From: Thermotogae bacterium
GTDB taxonomy: Bacteria; Thermotogota; Thermotogae; UBA12178
Length of the DNA stretch: 42,585 nucleotides
Direction: 5' to 3'
Assembly: GCA_021161835.1 (NCBI GenBank)
Contig: JAGGZV010000029.1
Span: 1-42,585, forward strand
Below are positions 31,189-40,367 of this stretch, piece after piece (within the stretch, counting starts at the first letter, position 1; every line of letters begins with the position of its first letter). A program made the translations under genes and the position numbers. Under the pieces are notes generated by a model, which searched no databases, was not told the DNA's origin, and saw only the letters and a program-made list of their open reading frames with translations.

Positions 31189-33678
31189 TTACCTCTTTAT
31201 ACCAACCAGTTCCCTGAGTATGTCATCTGAAGTAGTTATCACCCGTGCAACTGCCTGAAAACCTCTCTGTGCAACAATCATTTTGGTGAATTCTTCGGCA
31301 AGATCCACATTTGACATTTCCAGGGCTCCTGGTATCAACGTTCCACGTCCACCAACACCAGCTTCTCCGATCTGCGGAAGCCCACTGTTCGCTGATTGGG
31401 CGTAGAGAGAGTTTCCTATATCCCGAAGACCAGCAGGATTGTTGAATACCGCGAGTGCTATTTGTCCAAGTATATCTGTAAGGCCGTTACTGAAGGTTCC
31501 TATGATTTCACCCTGTTCGTTTATGGCAAAAGATTCTAGCGTTCCTTCAGCATGACCATTTTGTTCTACAACTGCCACTGAACTCGGTGCCACGAACTGG
31601 GTGACCTCGCCAAAGTTTATTTCCACTTTCACGGGCCCGGCAGCTGCTGCGGAGGAAGGATATACGCTTGTTTCCAGAGCGGATCCGACTTTCGCGGGAT
31701 CGTACCAGAATCCAACCGGATAGGGATTACCCACATTGGCGTTGTAGATGATGTTTCCCGCATCGTCCAGTGTCCAATCGGTAGCTGCAACGTTTCCGTT
31801 GGAGTCGAAAGCTATTACTCCCTCTGCCAGGTTATCGCTCGTGGAACCATCGGACATCAGTGCATACAACGGTCTGCCATCCGATGTTTCTGCTTTCCAG
31901 AACCATGTATTTTCCGCTATTTTCGTGAACTTTATGTATACGTTGGTCGGATTGCCCAGTGAATCGTACACGAGCACCGATGTTGTAACCGATGGATTCT
32001 CGTAATCGGCAATGGTGAAGTTGGATGGATTATCCGTTTCGTAGAATTTGCGTGAACCCTGGATGGGTGGTTGTACCGCGTTCAACACGGAGAGATAGGT
32101 GTAATCGTTGCCTCCAGTGTCCAATTCATCTGTGGAATTACCGTTGGTGATTCTCAAGCCAGAGATTCTGTAGCCGAAATCATTGGTTATTCCCTCGCTC
32201 ATCGCTGTGTTGAAATCTTCCCTTGTCAATGTAGAGGAATCTCCGTCGTAATCGTTGGGGATGGTGAAGGAAATGGATGTACCATCTTTCAAATACAACG
32301 TTATAGTACCGGTAGCTGTTGTGGAGTCGAAATTGAAGATTATCCTTCGAGGATCGTAATAGACAACTTCACCATCCGGTCCCGTCAGGTTCAGGCTTCC
32401 CGCAAAGGAAACATAATCTCCTCCTGCTCCTATTGTCATCTGTTGCTCGGATAAGAGAGGCGTCATGTTTCCTCTTATATCATAGAGTTTGACCACATCG
32501 TTGGACGTGGTGGAAATGGTTATTTGCCACGCTTCCGTATCCGATAAAGGAATATCCGAGAAAGAGGTGTTTTCACCCGCTATGAATTCGAGACCTTTGA
32601 AGGTTTCACTTCCCGATGTGACACCCGCTTTAAGCTCTTTATTCAATCCTGCGATCGTGCCATCGGTGGAAATTGTGAAGGTGTGTTGATCACCAGTGGT
32701 GGTGAAGTCGCCGTCCTCATCGACGACGAGGATGACGTCGTCGGGATTGGCAGAGTCTCTGTATATCTTTAAAGCTGAGAACGAAACGGGACTACCAGAT
32801 ACTAGAAGTGTTGGCTTACCTACAACGCGTATAGTCCATTCTGATGACGCGTTGCCTATATCCAGTCTTGCACCTGAGGAATTCCTTATTTCATGAGCAG
32901 GATCAAAGCTCCAGCGTATAACATTGCCGAAATCGTCCACTTCCACTATTCCCGAGGCCGAACCTGGATCAATCTCGTAGTAATCCGTCCCCATTACCTC
33001 CGCCTTCCAGCGGTAGACGTTCCTGTTTCGATATTCCAGGCTCATATCACGTTCGAAAGTGAAGCGAATGGGAACCTGATCGTTCGCGTTGGTGGTTATG
33101 ACGATGTTGGTTTCCTTTATGCCAACATCAGCGTTTATGTTGTGTGCAAGCTTTATGGCGGTGGTTTGCTTCGCGGCCATAACGAGTCCCGCCTGTATCT
33201 GAATGTCACCAATGGGTTCGTTGGTATCCACATATCGTTTACCGGTTTCGGAGAGTTTCGAGCTCCATCCCTGAAGTTTGAACCCTGTGGATGGATTCAC
33301 CAGGAAGCCGGATGAATCCAGTGCGAAGTTACCGGAGCGTGTGTAATAACGACTCACACCATCGGAGAGTATGAAAAAGCCATCACCCTGTATGGCCAGA
33401 TCAGTTTTTTTACCTGTATTCTGGAAACTTCCTTGATTCATTATCTTGTCGATACTGGCCACTCTGGTCCCAAGTCCAACCTGCATGGCGTTTATTCCGC
33501 CCCTGTTGTTCTGAGGAGCACGTGATGAACTCAGTGTCTGATAAAAAGTACTTTGAAAGGTGACACGTGAGGCCTTGTAACCGATGGTGTTGACGTTGGC
33601 TATATTGTTACCCACCACGTCCATGGATAGCTGGAAACCTTTAAGTCCTGTGACTCCACTGTACATCGATCGAAGCAC
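31189..33678 (-). CDS. flgE: Flagellar hook protein FlgE
   Basis: FlgE polymerises into the hook joining motor and filament. The N-terminal rod-type helix (LRSMYSGVTGLKGFQLSMDVVGNNIANVNTIGY, in parts) and the C-terminal helix (DLAEEFTKMIVAQRGFQAVARVI) form the conserved coiled-coil core. The middle, about residues 150-700, is Thr/Asp/Ser-rich and beta-patterned and would form outer hook domains. At 829 residues it is roughly twice the length of enteric FlgE. The start is GTG 33678, with AAAGGAGGTGA correctly spaced. It is the last gene of the minus flagellar operon. Confidence 0.94.
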   Translation of the reverse strand: MLRSMYSGVTGLKGFQLSMDVVGNNIANVNTIGYKASRVTFQSTFYQTLSSSRAPQNNRGGINAMQVGLGTRVASIDKIMNQGSFQNTGKKTDLAIQGDGFFILSDGVSRYYTRSGNFALDSSGFLVNPSTGFKLQGWSSKLSETGKRYVDTNEPIGDIQIQAGLVMAAKQTTAIKLAHNINADVGIKETNIVITTNANDQVPIRFTFERDMSLEYRNRNVYRWKAEVMGTDYYEIDPGSASGIVEVDDFGNVIRWSFDPAHEIRNSSGARLDIGNASSEWTIRVVGKPTLLVSGSPVSFSALKIYRDSANPDDVILVVDEDGDFTTTGDQHTFTISTDGTIAGLNKELKAGVTSGSETFKGLEFIAGENTSFSDIPLSDTEAWQITISTTSNDVVKLYDIRGNMTPLLSEQQMTIGAGGDYVSFAGSLNLTGPDGEVVYYDPRRIIFNFDSTTATGTITLYLKDGTSISFTIPNDYDGDSSTLTREDFNTAMSEGITNDFGYRISGLRITNGNSTDELDTGGNDYTYLSVLNAVQPPIQGSRKFYETDNPSNFTIADYENPSVTTSVLVYDSLGNPTNVYIKFTKIAENTWFWKAETSDGRPLYALMSDGSTSDNLAEGVIAFDSNGNVAATDWTLDDAGNIIYNANVGNPYPVGFWYDPAKVGSALETSVYPSSAAAAGPVKVEINFGEVTQFVAPSSVAVVEQNGHAEGTLESFAINEQGEIIGTFSNGLTDILGQIALAVFNNPAGLRDIGNSLYAQSANSGLPQIGEAGVGGRGTLIPGALEMSNVDLAEEFTKMIVAQRGFQAVARVITTSDDILRELVGIKR

Positions 33679-33695
33679 GCTCTCTCACCTCCTTT

Positions 33696-34364
33696 TCAAG
33701 CGGAGACTTCTATTATCGCTGAAATTGGATATTGCATGCCATTGACAACTATGTACACGTTACCATCCTGGAATTGTACCGCTTCCACTTTCCCGCCGTC
33801 CAGACCACCCAGTTCCACCTTTTCACCTTTTTCATCGATACCAAAGAGTTTGTAGGTGTACGTACCGTTGGGCATCATCACCCCTTCTTCGTTCCTTCCA
33901 TCCCAGACATATGAATGCATCCCTGCTTCAAGTGTACCCAGTGAGATCTGCCTGACCAGATTCTCGTTTTCATCGTATATCTCTATCTCCACCGGTGAGG
34001 CTTCATCCAGATTGAATACGATGGTATCGGCTGCACCGTCTTTCAGATTGATGTACTTCCCACTTACTACCACATTCTTACCCACGAGTGCTGCGGCCTG
34101 CAGTTTCGAAAGATTCATCTGAAGTTCTGTCAATTTCTGGAACGCTTTGCTCATATTGGTTATCTGCTCTAGAGTTGTGAGCTCTGACATCTGGGTTATG
34201 AACTTGGCGTTATCCATGGGTTCCAGTGGATCCTGATTCTTGAGTTGAGTTATTAGAAGTTGCAAGAATGCGTCTTTGTCCAGCTCTTTCGACGGTTTTC
34301 TATCCTTTTCCAGAGGTGGTTGTATATATTGAGGTGAAATCCAGTTGTTTACCCCGTTTATCAT
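33696..34364 (-). CDS. flgD: Flagellar hook capping protein FlgD
   Basis: FlgD caps the growing hook so that FlgE can assemble. The 222-residue product has the conserved N-terminal region (DKDAFLQLLITQLKNQDPLEPMDNAKFITQMSELTTLEQI, in parts) followed by a FLgD tudor-like/Ig-like pair (VGKNVVVSGKYINLKDG, HSYVWDGRNEEGVMMPNGTYTY). ATG 34364 has GAGGAGGTGA upstream. The start lies 65 bases inside the end of fliK in another frame, a long overlap that couples hook cap and length control. Confidence 0.93.
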   Translation of the reverse strand: MINGVNNWISPQYIQPPLEKDRKPSKELDKDAFLQLLITQLKNQDPLEPMDNAKFITQMSELTTLEQITNMSKAFQKLTELQMNLSKLQAAALVGKNVVVSGKYINLKDGAADTIVFNLDEASPVEIEIYDENENLVRQISLGTLEAGMHSYVWDGRNEEGVMMPNGTYTYKLFGIDEKGEKVELGGLDGGKVEAVQFQDGNVYIVVNGMQYPISAIIEVSA

Positions 34365-37083
34365 CGTCGTTCACCTCCTCGAGAAAGGTGGCGAAGTATC
34401 GCTTTTTCCACTGTCTCTGTTGCTGCTGGTGATTGGGTGTATCCCGGCGTTCTCCTTCCTCGTAACCTCGTTGTTCTTCCTGATCTCTTTGATGTACTTC
34501 GAAGCGTACGTCGTTTATTCCTTCGTCTTTGAGTCTTTCCCGTAACATAGGAATAACTTTTTCCAGTAAATCATGTGAATCCTTGCGCGTCACGTTGAAG
34601 ACCACTCTATATCCATGTTCGTCCCTGGTTATCTCCAGGTTCATTTCCCCCAGCTTCGGGGGATGCAATTGTATCTTCACAGTTATTATTTCGTTTTTCT
34701 TTATGTTCGTTCCTACGTCAATGAACTTTTCCACTATTTGTTTGACCAGAGTTTCAGGTTTTGTAGATTTTGAGAGGGTTGAATCTGTGGTGATAACGTC
34801 ATGTTTCATGCTTATTGTGGAACTCGCATCTCCATCTTCTTTCTTTCCATTGTCGATCACTTTGAGATTGTTGACCGGCTTTTTGATTTCTTCTTGTCGT
34901 TGGGGTTCATATCTGCTGGGATCGAGTATATTCTCTTTCGTGATGGTTTTGGTCATGCGTAGTGGCATTTCTCGATAGATTCGACCACCTTCGTTTCTGA
35001 TAATTTCAAGGTTTTTTCGTATGTGCGGAATGCGCACCATGTGATGTTCCACTTTTCTGATTCTCGAAAATGTTATCTTTTTGGAGTACATTGAGATCTT
35101 CTTCAGAGTCTTCAAAAGTGGTATTGTTCTGCCGTTATCTTTATCGATCATTTGCTGCGTTGTTTCATGTGTTGTCACATAGGAACCATCCTTCAAGGGA
35201 AGATTGGATTTTACGGTTATCATCGGTTCTGTCAGGCGTAAGGGTTGTTTCGTGGTGAAATTCGAAACCATGTGTTGCTGTGACGTTTTCTCGAATACGA
35301 TATTCCTTCTGTTGAAGTATGGTAAAGGCGGTTCTTCGGCAATTTCATGTTTCGAGGGTGAAGGACTCATCTTTATTCTGGAAACTTTCGATTCTTTCCA
35401 TGGCTTTTCAGGTGCTTTTCGCACTATCCTGGGGGGTATGGAAACTGTTTCCACGGCATCGGGTCGAGTTGGAATCTGCTCTTCATGGAAATTCTCGATG
35501 CGAGGATGCAGAATCTTTCTTATCACAGGTTTTCTGGTTGTATTCGAGCTTTTCGGTGAAAGTTCATTGTTCTTTTTCTCCACGGTTCCATGTGGGAAGT
35601 ATTCCTTCTCTTCATTTGGGTGGGTTATATGGATACCTGAAGGTTTCCATGTAGCATCGTTTTTCTGCCCGTTCCTCACAGGATATGTGGGAATTTCCGA
35701 ATGCTTTCCGCTTGAATTGAAATCGGTGATTGTTGCAATTGGTGATTCATGAGACATTCTGGTGCTGGGTCGATGCGTACTCTCTTCTCCATATTTGGGG
35801 ATGGTCTCCCATGTTTTGTGTGTTTCTGTGTCGATGATCGGATTCTTTTCCTGGAATTTTAAGGAGTGTTGTTCAATCTGGTTTGAGATCTTCAACCGAT
35901 CTTTCTGCTTTTCTGTCGAAGCGGGTTTGTTGTTGATCCTATCGTTTCTATCGATATTTACATGACTACTTTTTTCCACAAGATACACGGGATTATCTTC
36001 TGAGAGATATGCACCGGTTTTCCGATGATGCGGATTAAGATCTTTCACTTTTTCGAGTTTTGCCTTGTGTTCAATCGTGTCCCTTTCATCTTTTGAATCC
36101 ATTCGTTTGAGTGCTGTCGCTTCGGGTCCTCCTGTTTTTTCTGCTTTTATATTCAATAAAAGCTCTTGACTCCTGGCTTTTTTGGGGGTGTCCTGTCCAC
36201 CTGCTTTGACATTTGCATGAGCTCCCTTTTCCGTTTTCTCTGTCTTCATGATTTCTTGTGTGTTCATCCATGTGGGATTTAATTTCTCAACGTTTCTCGA
36301 TGTGCGACTGCCTGCATGAACCGCAGATGACGAGTTTTTTCTTTCCATATCTTTTGTATTTTTCACCCGTGTATTATCGTTTTTATCATGGTTTCCCAGC
36401 ATGGAACGTTCTGTGCTGGGGAGAATCTTTTCTGCTTTCTCTGGATACTTGCCCGATAAGGTGTGGTTGGATGGATTTCGAGTGATTCTTGCCTTTCCTG
36501 GAGCATGGGATGGTGTCATCATTTTTTTTGTTTCATCTATGATGAATGTTGATTCTTTCATCAATGTTGAAGCTTGCATTTTTATCTTCGCGTGGGAATT
36601 CTTCTGCATCACCTGTAGTTCGTGTTCTGTTGGTGTTTCTGCTTCAGATGTTATTTTCGAGTTATTTTTTCCTATATCGTTTCTGGAAGCAGGAAGATTG
36701 CCAGGACTTTCAGGATGTTTCGTATGAGAAACGGATTGTTGGTTTACCAGAGTCAATGTATTTTCTGCTATCTTCGTATTAACATGGCGGTGAGATTCAA
36801 GAGGAAACTTAATGCTGCTTTCCTGCTTGAAGGATTCCAGGCTTTTTTCGAATGTTTCGTTTTTTTTCATCACTTCCGTTAAAACAAGGTGGGAGGATGC
36901 AGAATTTTCTGTATCTTTGGGTATGTTTTTTGCTTTCAGTGGGATTTTCCTGAGTTTTTCAACGAGCAATTTGAAAAAGGTGGTTTTGCGAGCTTTCAAG
37001 ATGCTCGAAGAATCCGTTTTCTTCTTCGCAAGTATGGTTTTGTTTTTTATAACATTATTCGTTTTCAGGATAACGATTTTCAC
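34300..37083 (-). CDS. fliK: Very long flagellar hook-length control protein FliK
   Basis: FliK measures the hook and switches the export gate. The C-terminal Flg_hook domain is recognised by VKIQLHPPKLGEMNLEITRD and NVTRKDSHDLLEKVIPMLRERL, near residues 795-870. The preceding 790 residues are low in hydrophobics and rich in Lys, Ser, Thr, Glu, His and Asn, and look disordered, as expected for the secreted ruler part. At 927 residues it is about twice the usual length. The start is GTG 37083, two bases after the motE-like stop. The last 65 bases overlap flgD. It ends in a Gln/Glu/Arg-rich tail. Confidence 0.85.
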   Translation of the reverse strand: MKIVILKTNNVIKNKTILAKKKTDSSSILKARKTTFFKLLVEKLRKIPLKAKNIPKDTENSASSHLVLTEVMKKNETFEKSLESFKQESSIKFPLESHRHVNTKIAENTLTLVNQQSVSHTKHPESPGNLPASRNDIGKNNSKITSEAETPTEHELQVMQKNSHAKIKMQASTLMKESTFIIDETKKMMTPSHAPGKARITRNPSNHTLSGKYPEKAEKILPSTERSMLGNHDKNDNTRVKNTKDMERKNSSSAVHAGSRTSRNVEKLNPTWMNTQEIMKTEKTEKGAHANVKAGGQDTPKKARSQELLLNIKAEKTGGPEATALKRMDSKDERDTIEHKAKLEKVKDLNPHHRKTGAYLSEDNPVYLVEKSSHVNIDRNDRINNKPASTEKQKDRLKISNQIEQHSLKFQEKNPIIDTETHKTWETIPKYGEESTHRPSTRMSHESPIATITDFNSSGKHSEIPTYPVRNGQKNDATWKPSGIHITHPNEEKEYFPHGTVEKKNNELSPKSSNTTRKPVIRKILHPRIENFHEEQIPTRPDAVETVSIPPRIVRKAPEKPWKESKVSRIKMSPSPSKHEIAEEPPLPYFNRRNIVFEKTSQQHMVSNFTTKQPLRLTEPMITVKSNLPLKDGSYVTTHETTQQMIDKDNGRTIPLLKTLKKISMYSKKITFSRIRKVEHHMVRIPHIRKNLEIIRNEGGRIYREMPLRMTKTITKENILDPSRYEPQRQEEIKKPVNNLKVIDNGKKEDGDASSTISMKHDVITTDSTLSKSTKPETLVKQIVEKFIDVGTNIKKNEIITVKIQLHPPKLGEMNLEITRDEHGYRVVFNVTRKDSHDLLEKVIPMLRERLKDEGINDVRFEVHQRDQEEQRGYEEGERRDTPNHQQQQRQWKKRYFATFLEEVNDDDKRGKQLDFTSIYTTTSGKG

Positions 37084-37087
37084 CGGA

Positions 37088-37726
37088 TCATTCCCCCAGT
37101 TTGTTTATTATCCTTGCAGCCCTCTGCGGGTCTATCTGTGCCAGAGATTGAAGTATGCTTCCCACAACATCATCGGGTAACAACCTCAGAGCGTCGGTGA
37201 GGAGTTCTATCGAGACGACGGTCGAAGCCAGCGCTGGTGCTATTTGTGATGGTTCCGTCGCGGCCAACCAGTTTGAGAGAGTTTTCAAGCGATTGGTTCG
37301 ATCCTTCCATTCTTCTTCTTTCATCTTCAGTTCTTCTTCCCAGTGTTTTAAAGCTTCTTCTTTTCTTGCCAATTCCTGTTCCTTGCGTTTCAGTTCTTCT
37401 TCGCGGGTCATGAGTTCTTTCTCCCTGGCTCTCATTTCCTGTTCTTTTTCTTCCAGACCTTTCAATAAAGCTTCTATCTCCTCTCTATATACTTCAACTC
37501 CTCTTTTTACATCAAGTGGTTCATATTTGATATAACGTGAGATGAGGGGCAGGCTGCTCAATCTGTAGGAGGCATAACTTCGCCAATCCCGGAAAGGTTG
37601 TGCCCCCAGCAACGAGAGTTTCCTGTATTCGTATACAAGATAATCCGCAGCCAGCAAGAAGATGCTCAATATTATAACGAGTAGCACAACTTTAACCCAT
37701 CGCACTTTTCTTGGTTTCTCTGCCAT
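37088..37726 (-). CDS. Membrane-anchored coiled-coil flagellar protein, MotE/YlxF-like
   Basis: The 212-residue protein has one membrane helix (about 13-30), a long Glu/Lys coiled coil (about 75-150, with repeats of KEQELARKEE type) and a C-terminal MgtE-N-like end (LTDALRLLPDDVVGSILQSLAQIDPQRAARIINKLGE, in parts). This matches MotE/YlxF proteins. In several bacteria these lie just before fliK, and MotE stabilises the motor protein MotC in rhizobia. Its exact job here is unknown. It heads the minus flagellar operon. Confidence 0.85.
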   Translation of the reverse strand: MAEKPRKVRWVKVVLLVIILSIFLLAADYLVYEYRKLSLLGAQPFRDWRSYASYRLSSLPLISRYIKYEPLDVKRGVEVYREEIEALLKGLEEKEQEMRAREKELMTREEELKRKEQELARKEEALKHWEEELKMKEEEWKDRTNRLKTLSNWLAATEPSQIAPALASTVVSIELLTDALRLLPDDVVGSILQSLAQIDPQRAARIINKLGE

Positions 37727-37957
37727 CTTTTCTTACCCTCCATCACTTGAATCATTCTTTGGGAGCAAGGCAAGTTCCTAAAGGAGTAAAATTATTAGAT
37801 GGAGGAGATCTTTTAGGAGACGATAAACTGTGTAGGGAAAAGTGAAAAGGGGAGATGAATGTTGAAGAGGAAGTGCTGTCCATCCGGCGGAGGAGGTAAG
37901 GATAGGTTCGGTAGGATGCACGATCATGAAGATATAGGCGAATGGGGAGGCCCCGGG

Positions 37958-38155
37958 ATGATATGGTTAACGAATCTGAGAGGCGATGAATTCGTGTTGA
38001 ACGCCGAATTGATCGAATCTGTGGAATCGAGACCCGATACCACGATAACACTTGTCAACGGTCGAAGGTACATAGTAAAGGAAAGCGTGGAGGAGGTTGT
38101 AACGAGGGTGATAGAATACAAGCGTCGAATATTTGGTATTAAAGCAGGAGTGTGA
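37958..38155 (+). CDS. flbD: Flagellar protein FlbD
   Basis: FlbD is a small protein of unknown mechanism usually found with motA/motB. The 65-residue product (MIWLTNLRGDEFVLNAELIESVESRPDTTITLVNGRRYIV, in parts) matches the family from its first residue. ATG 37958 follows GGGGAGG by seven bases. The frame is open to ATG 37859, which also has AAGGGGAG upstream and would add a 33-residue Gly/His-rich extension not seen in FlbD; this longer form cannot be excluded. It overlaps motA slightly at its stop if the GTG start of motA is used. Confidence 0.9.
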   Translation: MIWLTNLRGDEFVLNAELIESVESRPDTTITLVNGRRYIVKESVEEVVTRVIEYKRRIFGIKAGV

Positions 38156-38160
38156 CCCTT

Positions 38161-38952
38161 ATGGATATATCCACACTCTTAGGTCTTGGTTTGCTGGTTA
38201 TCGTTGTTATATTCGGTATAGGCAGCTTTCAGTCACTAATGCAAGATTTCATACAGATGTCCTCCATATTCATAACGGTTCTCGGTACGATAGCTGCCGT
38301 TATGGTTGCACATCCAAAAGCTCGATCGTTTGGAATGTTTGGAATAATGATGAGCACTCTTAAAGAACCGAAAATTGACATGATAGGCACCCTTCAATCA
38401 CTGGTTACCTTCGCTGAAAAGGCCAGAAGAGAAGGATTGTTATCCCTCGAAGAGAACATAGAAGAAATAGATGACGCTTTCATGAAGAAGGGACTGCAGC
38501 TGGTCATTGATGGGACTGACCCTGATCTACTACGTGAAATGATGGAAGTCGAACTGGAGCTGATAGAAGAAGACTTCAAAGAACAGAGGGCTGTGATGGA
38601 TTCCTTTGGAGCCTATGCGCCGGCATTCGGTCTCATAGGTACTCTTATAGGTTTGATACAGATGCTGAAAGCTTTGAACAACCCGGACATGCTGGGCCCC
38701 GCCATGGCGAAATCGCTTCTGACAACACTGTACGGAGCTTTCCTTGCAAATGGTTTCGCGTTACCAATGGGCGAGAAAATAGCGGGGCGCGCGGGTAAGT
38801 TCCTCATGCAGAAACGCATGATACTTGAAGGTCTGCTTTCCATCCAGGCAGGCGACAACCCGAGATTGGTGGAGGAGAAACTGAAATCCTTCCTGCCGGA
38901 GAAGGAAAGGGAAGTTTATACTGCGAGCGTAACGGCCAGGGAGGCCGCATAA
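38161..38952 (+). CDS. motA: Flagellar stator protein MotA
   Basis: MotA forms the ion channel and torque ring with MotB. The 263-residue protein has four membrane helices, with the large cytoplasmic loop between helices 2 and 3 (about 55-150), and ends in a cytoplasmic tail (EEKLKSFLPEKER). Conserved stretches include YAPAFGLIGTLIGLIQML and GPAMAKSLLTTLYGAFLANGF. ATG 38161 is chosen because CAGGAG lies ten bases upstream; GTG 38152 is too close to it. motB follows immediately. Confidence 0.94.
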   Translation: MDISTLLGLGLLVIVVIFGIGSFQSLMQDFIQMSSIFITVLGTIAAVMVAHPKARSFGMFGIMMSTLKEPKIDMIGTLQSLVTFAEKARREGLLSLEENIEEIDDAFMKKGLQLVIDGTDPDLLREMMEVELELIEEDFKEQRAVMDSFGAYAPAFGLIGTLIGLIQMLKALNNPDMLGPAMAKSLLTTLYGAFLANGFALPMGEKIAGRAGKFLMQKRMILEGLLSIQAGDNPRLVEEKLKSFLPEKEREVYTASVTAREAA

Positions 38953-39834
38953 ATGGCGCGAAAAAAGAAGTGTCCCGAGTGTAAAGCTGGATCACCTCCA
39001 TGGATGACGACCTACGGCGATATGATGACACAACTCCTTGTCTTCTTCGTTGCCATGCTGGCGATGGCCACCATAAGTCCCGGTAAGTTCCAGCAGGTTG
39101 CGGCGGGTATACAGCAGGTATTCTCCGGCGAGCCTCCAAGTGTTCTTCTGGGTGGTAGGACATTGCAGGAGGAACCGATGATAACCAGAAATCCTGGCAT
39201 AAGACGGGAAATCTTGCGGGTGGTACAGGATGAGAAATATAAGGGTAAAATAACAGTGGAAGTAGAGGACAGGGGTACCAGGGTCATCCTGAAGGACATG
39301 GCTTTCTTCGAGGAAGGAAGCGCTATATTAACCAGGGAAGCCAAGGAATTGCTGGCAATAGTTGGGAGTGTAATAATAGAACACACCACAAACGTGCTGG
39401 AAATATACGGTTACACAGATGATAGACCTCTTCCACCAACATCCGTGTATCCTTCCAACTGGCATCTTGGATCCGCGCGTGCAGCAAGTGTGGCAAGATT
39501 CTTTACCGAGGAGTTGAAGAGGAAAAGAACCGTTGAGCGTTTAGCTGAGGTCAAATTGGGTACTTTCGATCCGGATTATTTCTATAATCCTGACAGATTT
39601 TATCCAATAGGGGTTGGTGATCGAGCTATAAAGAAAAAGATAGCAGCACTCGAGGCGGAGATTAATGCATCGAAAGCGCTTCTGGCGAAAAAGCTGGAAA
39701 ATGGGGAAATAACAAATGAGGAGTATCAAAAGCAGCTTACGAATCTGAGCAGGGAGTATAACGAGAGGTTGAACGAACTTCGGAGAGAGTACAGGAGGAT
39801 AGATATACTGATAGTCAACGAGCGTGTGAGGTGA
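38953..39834 (+). CDS. motB: Flagellar stator protein MotB with an unusual coiled-coil insertion
   Basis: MotB anchors the stator to peptidoglycan. Residues 1-16 hold a CPEC motif, and Asp23 in MTTYGDMMTQLL is the ion-carrying Asp on the single membrane helix (about 20-40). The OmpA-like domain follows, with the LEIYGYTDDRP and GSARAASVARFF motifs. Before its last strand (YRRIDILIV, near the C-terminus) there is an extra segment of about 65 residues, mostly helical and charged. It contains LLAKKLENGEITNEEYQKQL, which resembles a SHOCT motif. The ATG is preceded by GGGAGG. It lies in one operon with motA and fliL. Confidence 0.93.
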   Translation: MARKKKCPECKAGSPPWMTTYGDMMTQLLVFFVAMLAMATISPGKFQQVAAGIQQVFSGEPPSVLLGGRTLQEEPMITRNPGIRREILRVVQDEKYKGKITVEVEDRGTRVILKDMAFFEEGSAILTREAKELLAIVGSVIIEHTTNVLEIYGYTDDRPLPPTSVYPSNWHLGSARAASVARFFTEELKRKRTVERLAEVKLGTFDPDYFYNPDRFYPIGVGDRAIKKKIAALEAEINASKALLAKKLENGEITNEEYQKQLTNLSREYNERLNELRREYRRIDILIVNERVR

Positions 39835-39840
39835 TGAAAC

Positions 39841-40353
39841 GTGCCCAATGGAGAAGAACAGGTTGAAAAGAAAGGGCCATCGCTGATAGCTATAATGGTA
39901 ATAGCTGCGGTCATAGCTGGAGGATTGAGCTTCGGTGTCAGCTTCCTGCTGATAAAAATGATGGGTTCTAACACCCAGGAAACGGCTGCTCGGGAGGCCC
40001 AACAGTTACAACCTTCGTATATAAAGGCCACGTTCATACCTGAAGGGAGCAACACCATGTTCATGTTGAAAGGTGGAAAAGATGTTGTGGTTGTGGACGG
40101 ACTTTCTTTCATAGTTGGAAGTGATGGTTGCAGAGCCAATATAGCAAACTCGCGACTTGAAATAATGGATGCTCTGGAAACGTTGTTCCTAAGCAAGGAA
40201 AAAACCGAGTTAACTACTGTTGCAGGTAGAGAATTACTCAAGAAGCAGATAAAGGATATAGTGAACGAAATAACCGGATACATTGGTGAAAAAGAAAAAT
40301 TTGGTGTTTTGAAGGTGGCCATAAGAATAAAAGCAATCTCACGTGTGGATTGA
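39841..40353 (+). CDS. fliL: Flagellar basal-body-associated protein FliL
   Basis: FliL surrounds the stator and supports torque. The 170-residue product has a short cytoplasmic N-terminus, one membrane helix (about 14-38) and a periplasmic domain ending with the family features LLSKEKTEL-like helix and LKKQIKDIVNEITG, then VLKVAIRIKAISRVD. The start is GTG 39841, with GAGGTGATG upstream, six bases after motB. It is followed by fliM as in many flagellar operons. Confidence 0.88.
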   Translation: MPNGEEQVEKKGPSLIAIMVIAAVIAGGLSFGVSFLLIKMMGSNTQETAAREAQQLQPSYIKATFIPEGSNTMFMLKGGKDVVVVDGLSFIVGSDGCRANIANSRLEIMDALETLFLSKEKTELTTVAGRELLKKQIKDIVNEITGYIGEKEKFGVLKVAIRIKAISRVD

Positions 40354-40367
40354 TGGGGGGCTGAAAT

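Noticed and set aside
37800-37826. Sigma-28 promoter for flbD-motA (GACGATAA at 37819-37826)
   Set aside because: The -10-like box matches 7 of 8 bases, but no TAAA-like -35 lies at the required 15-base distance.
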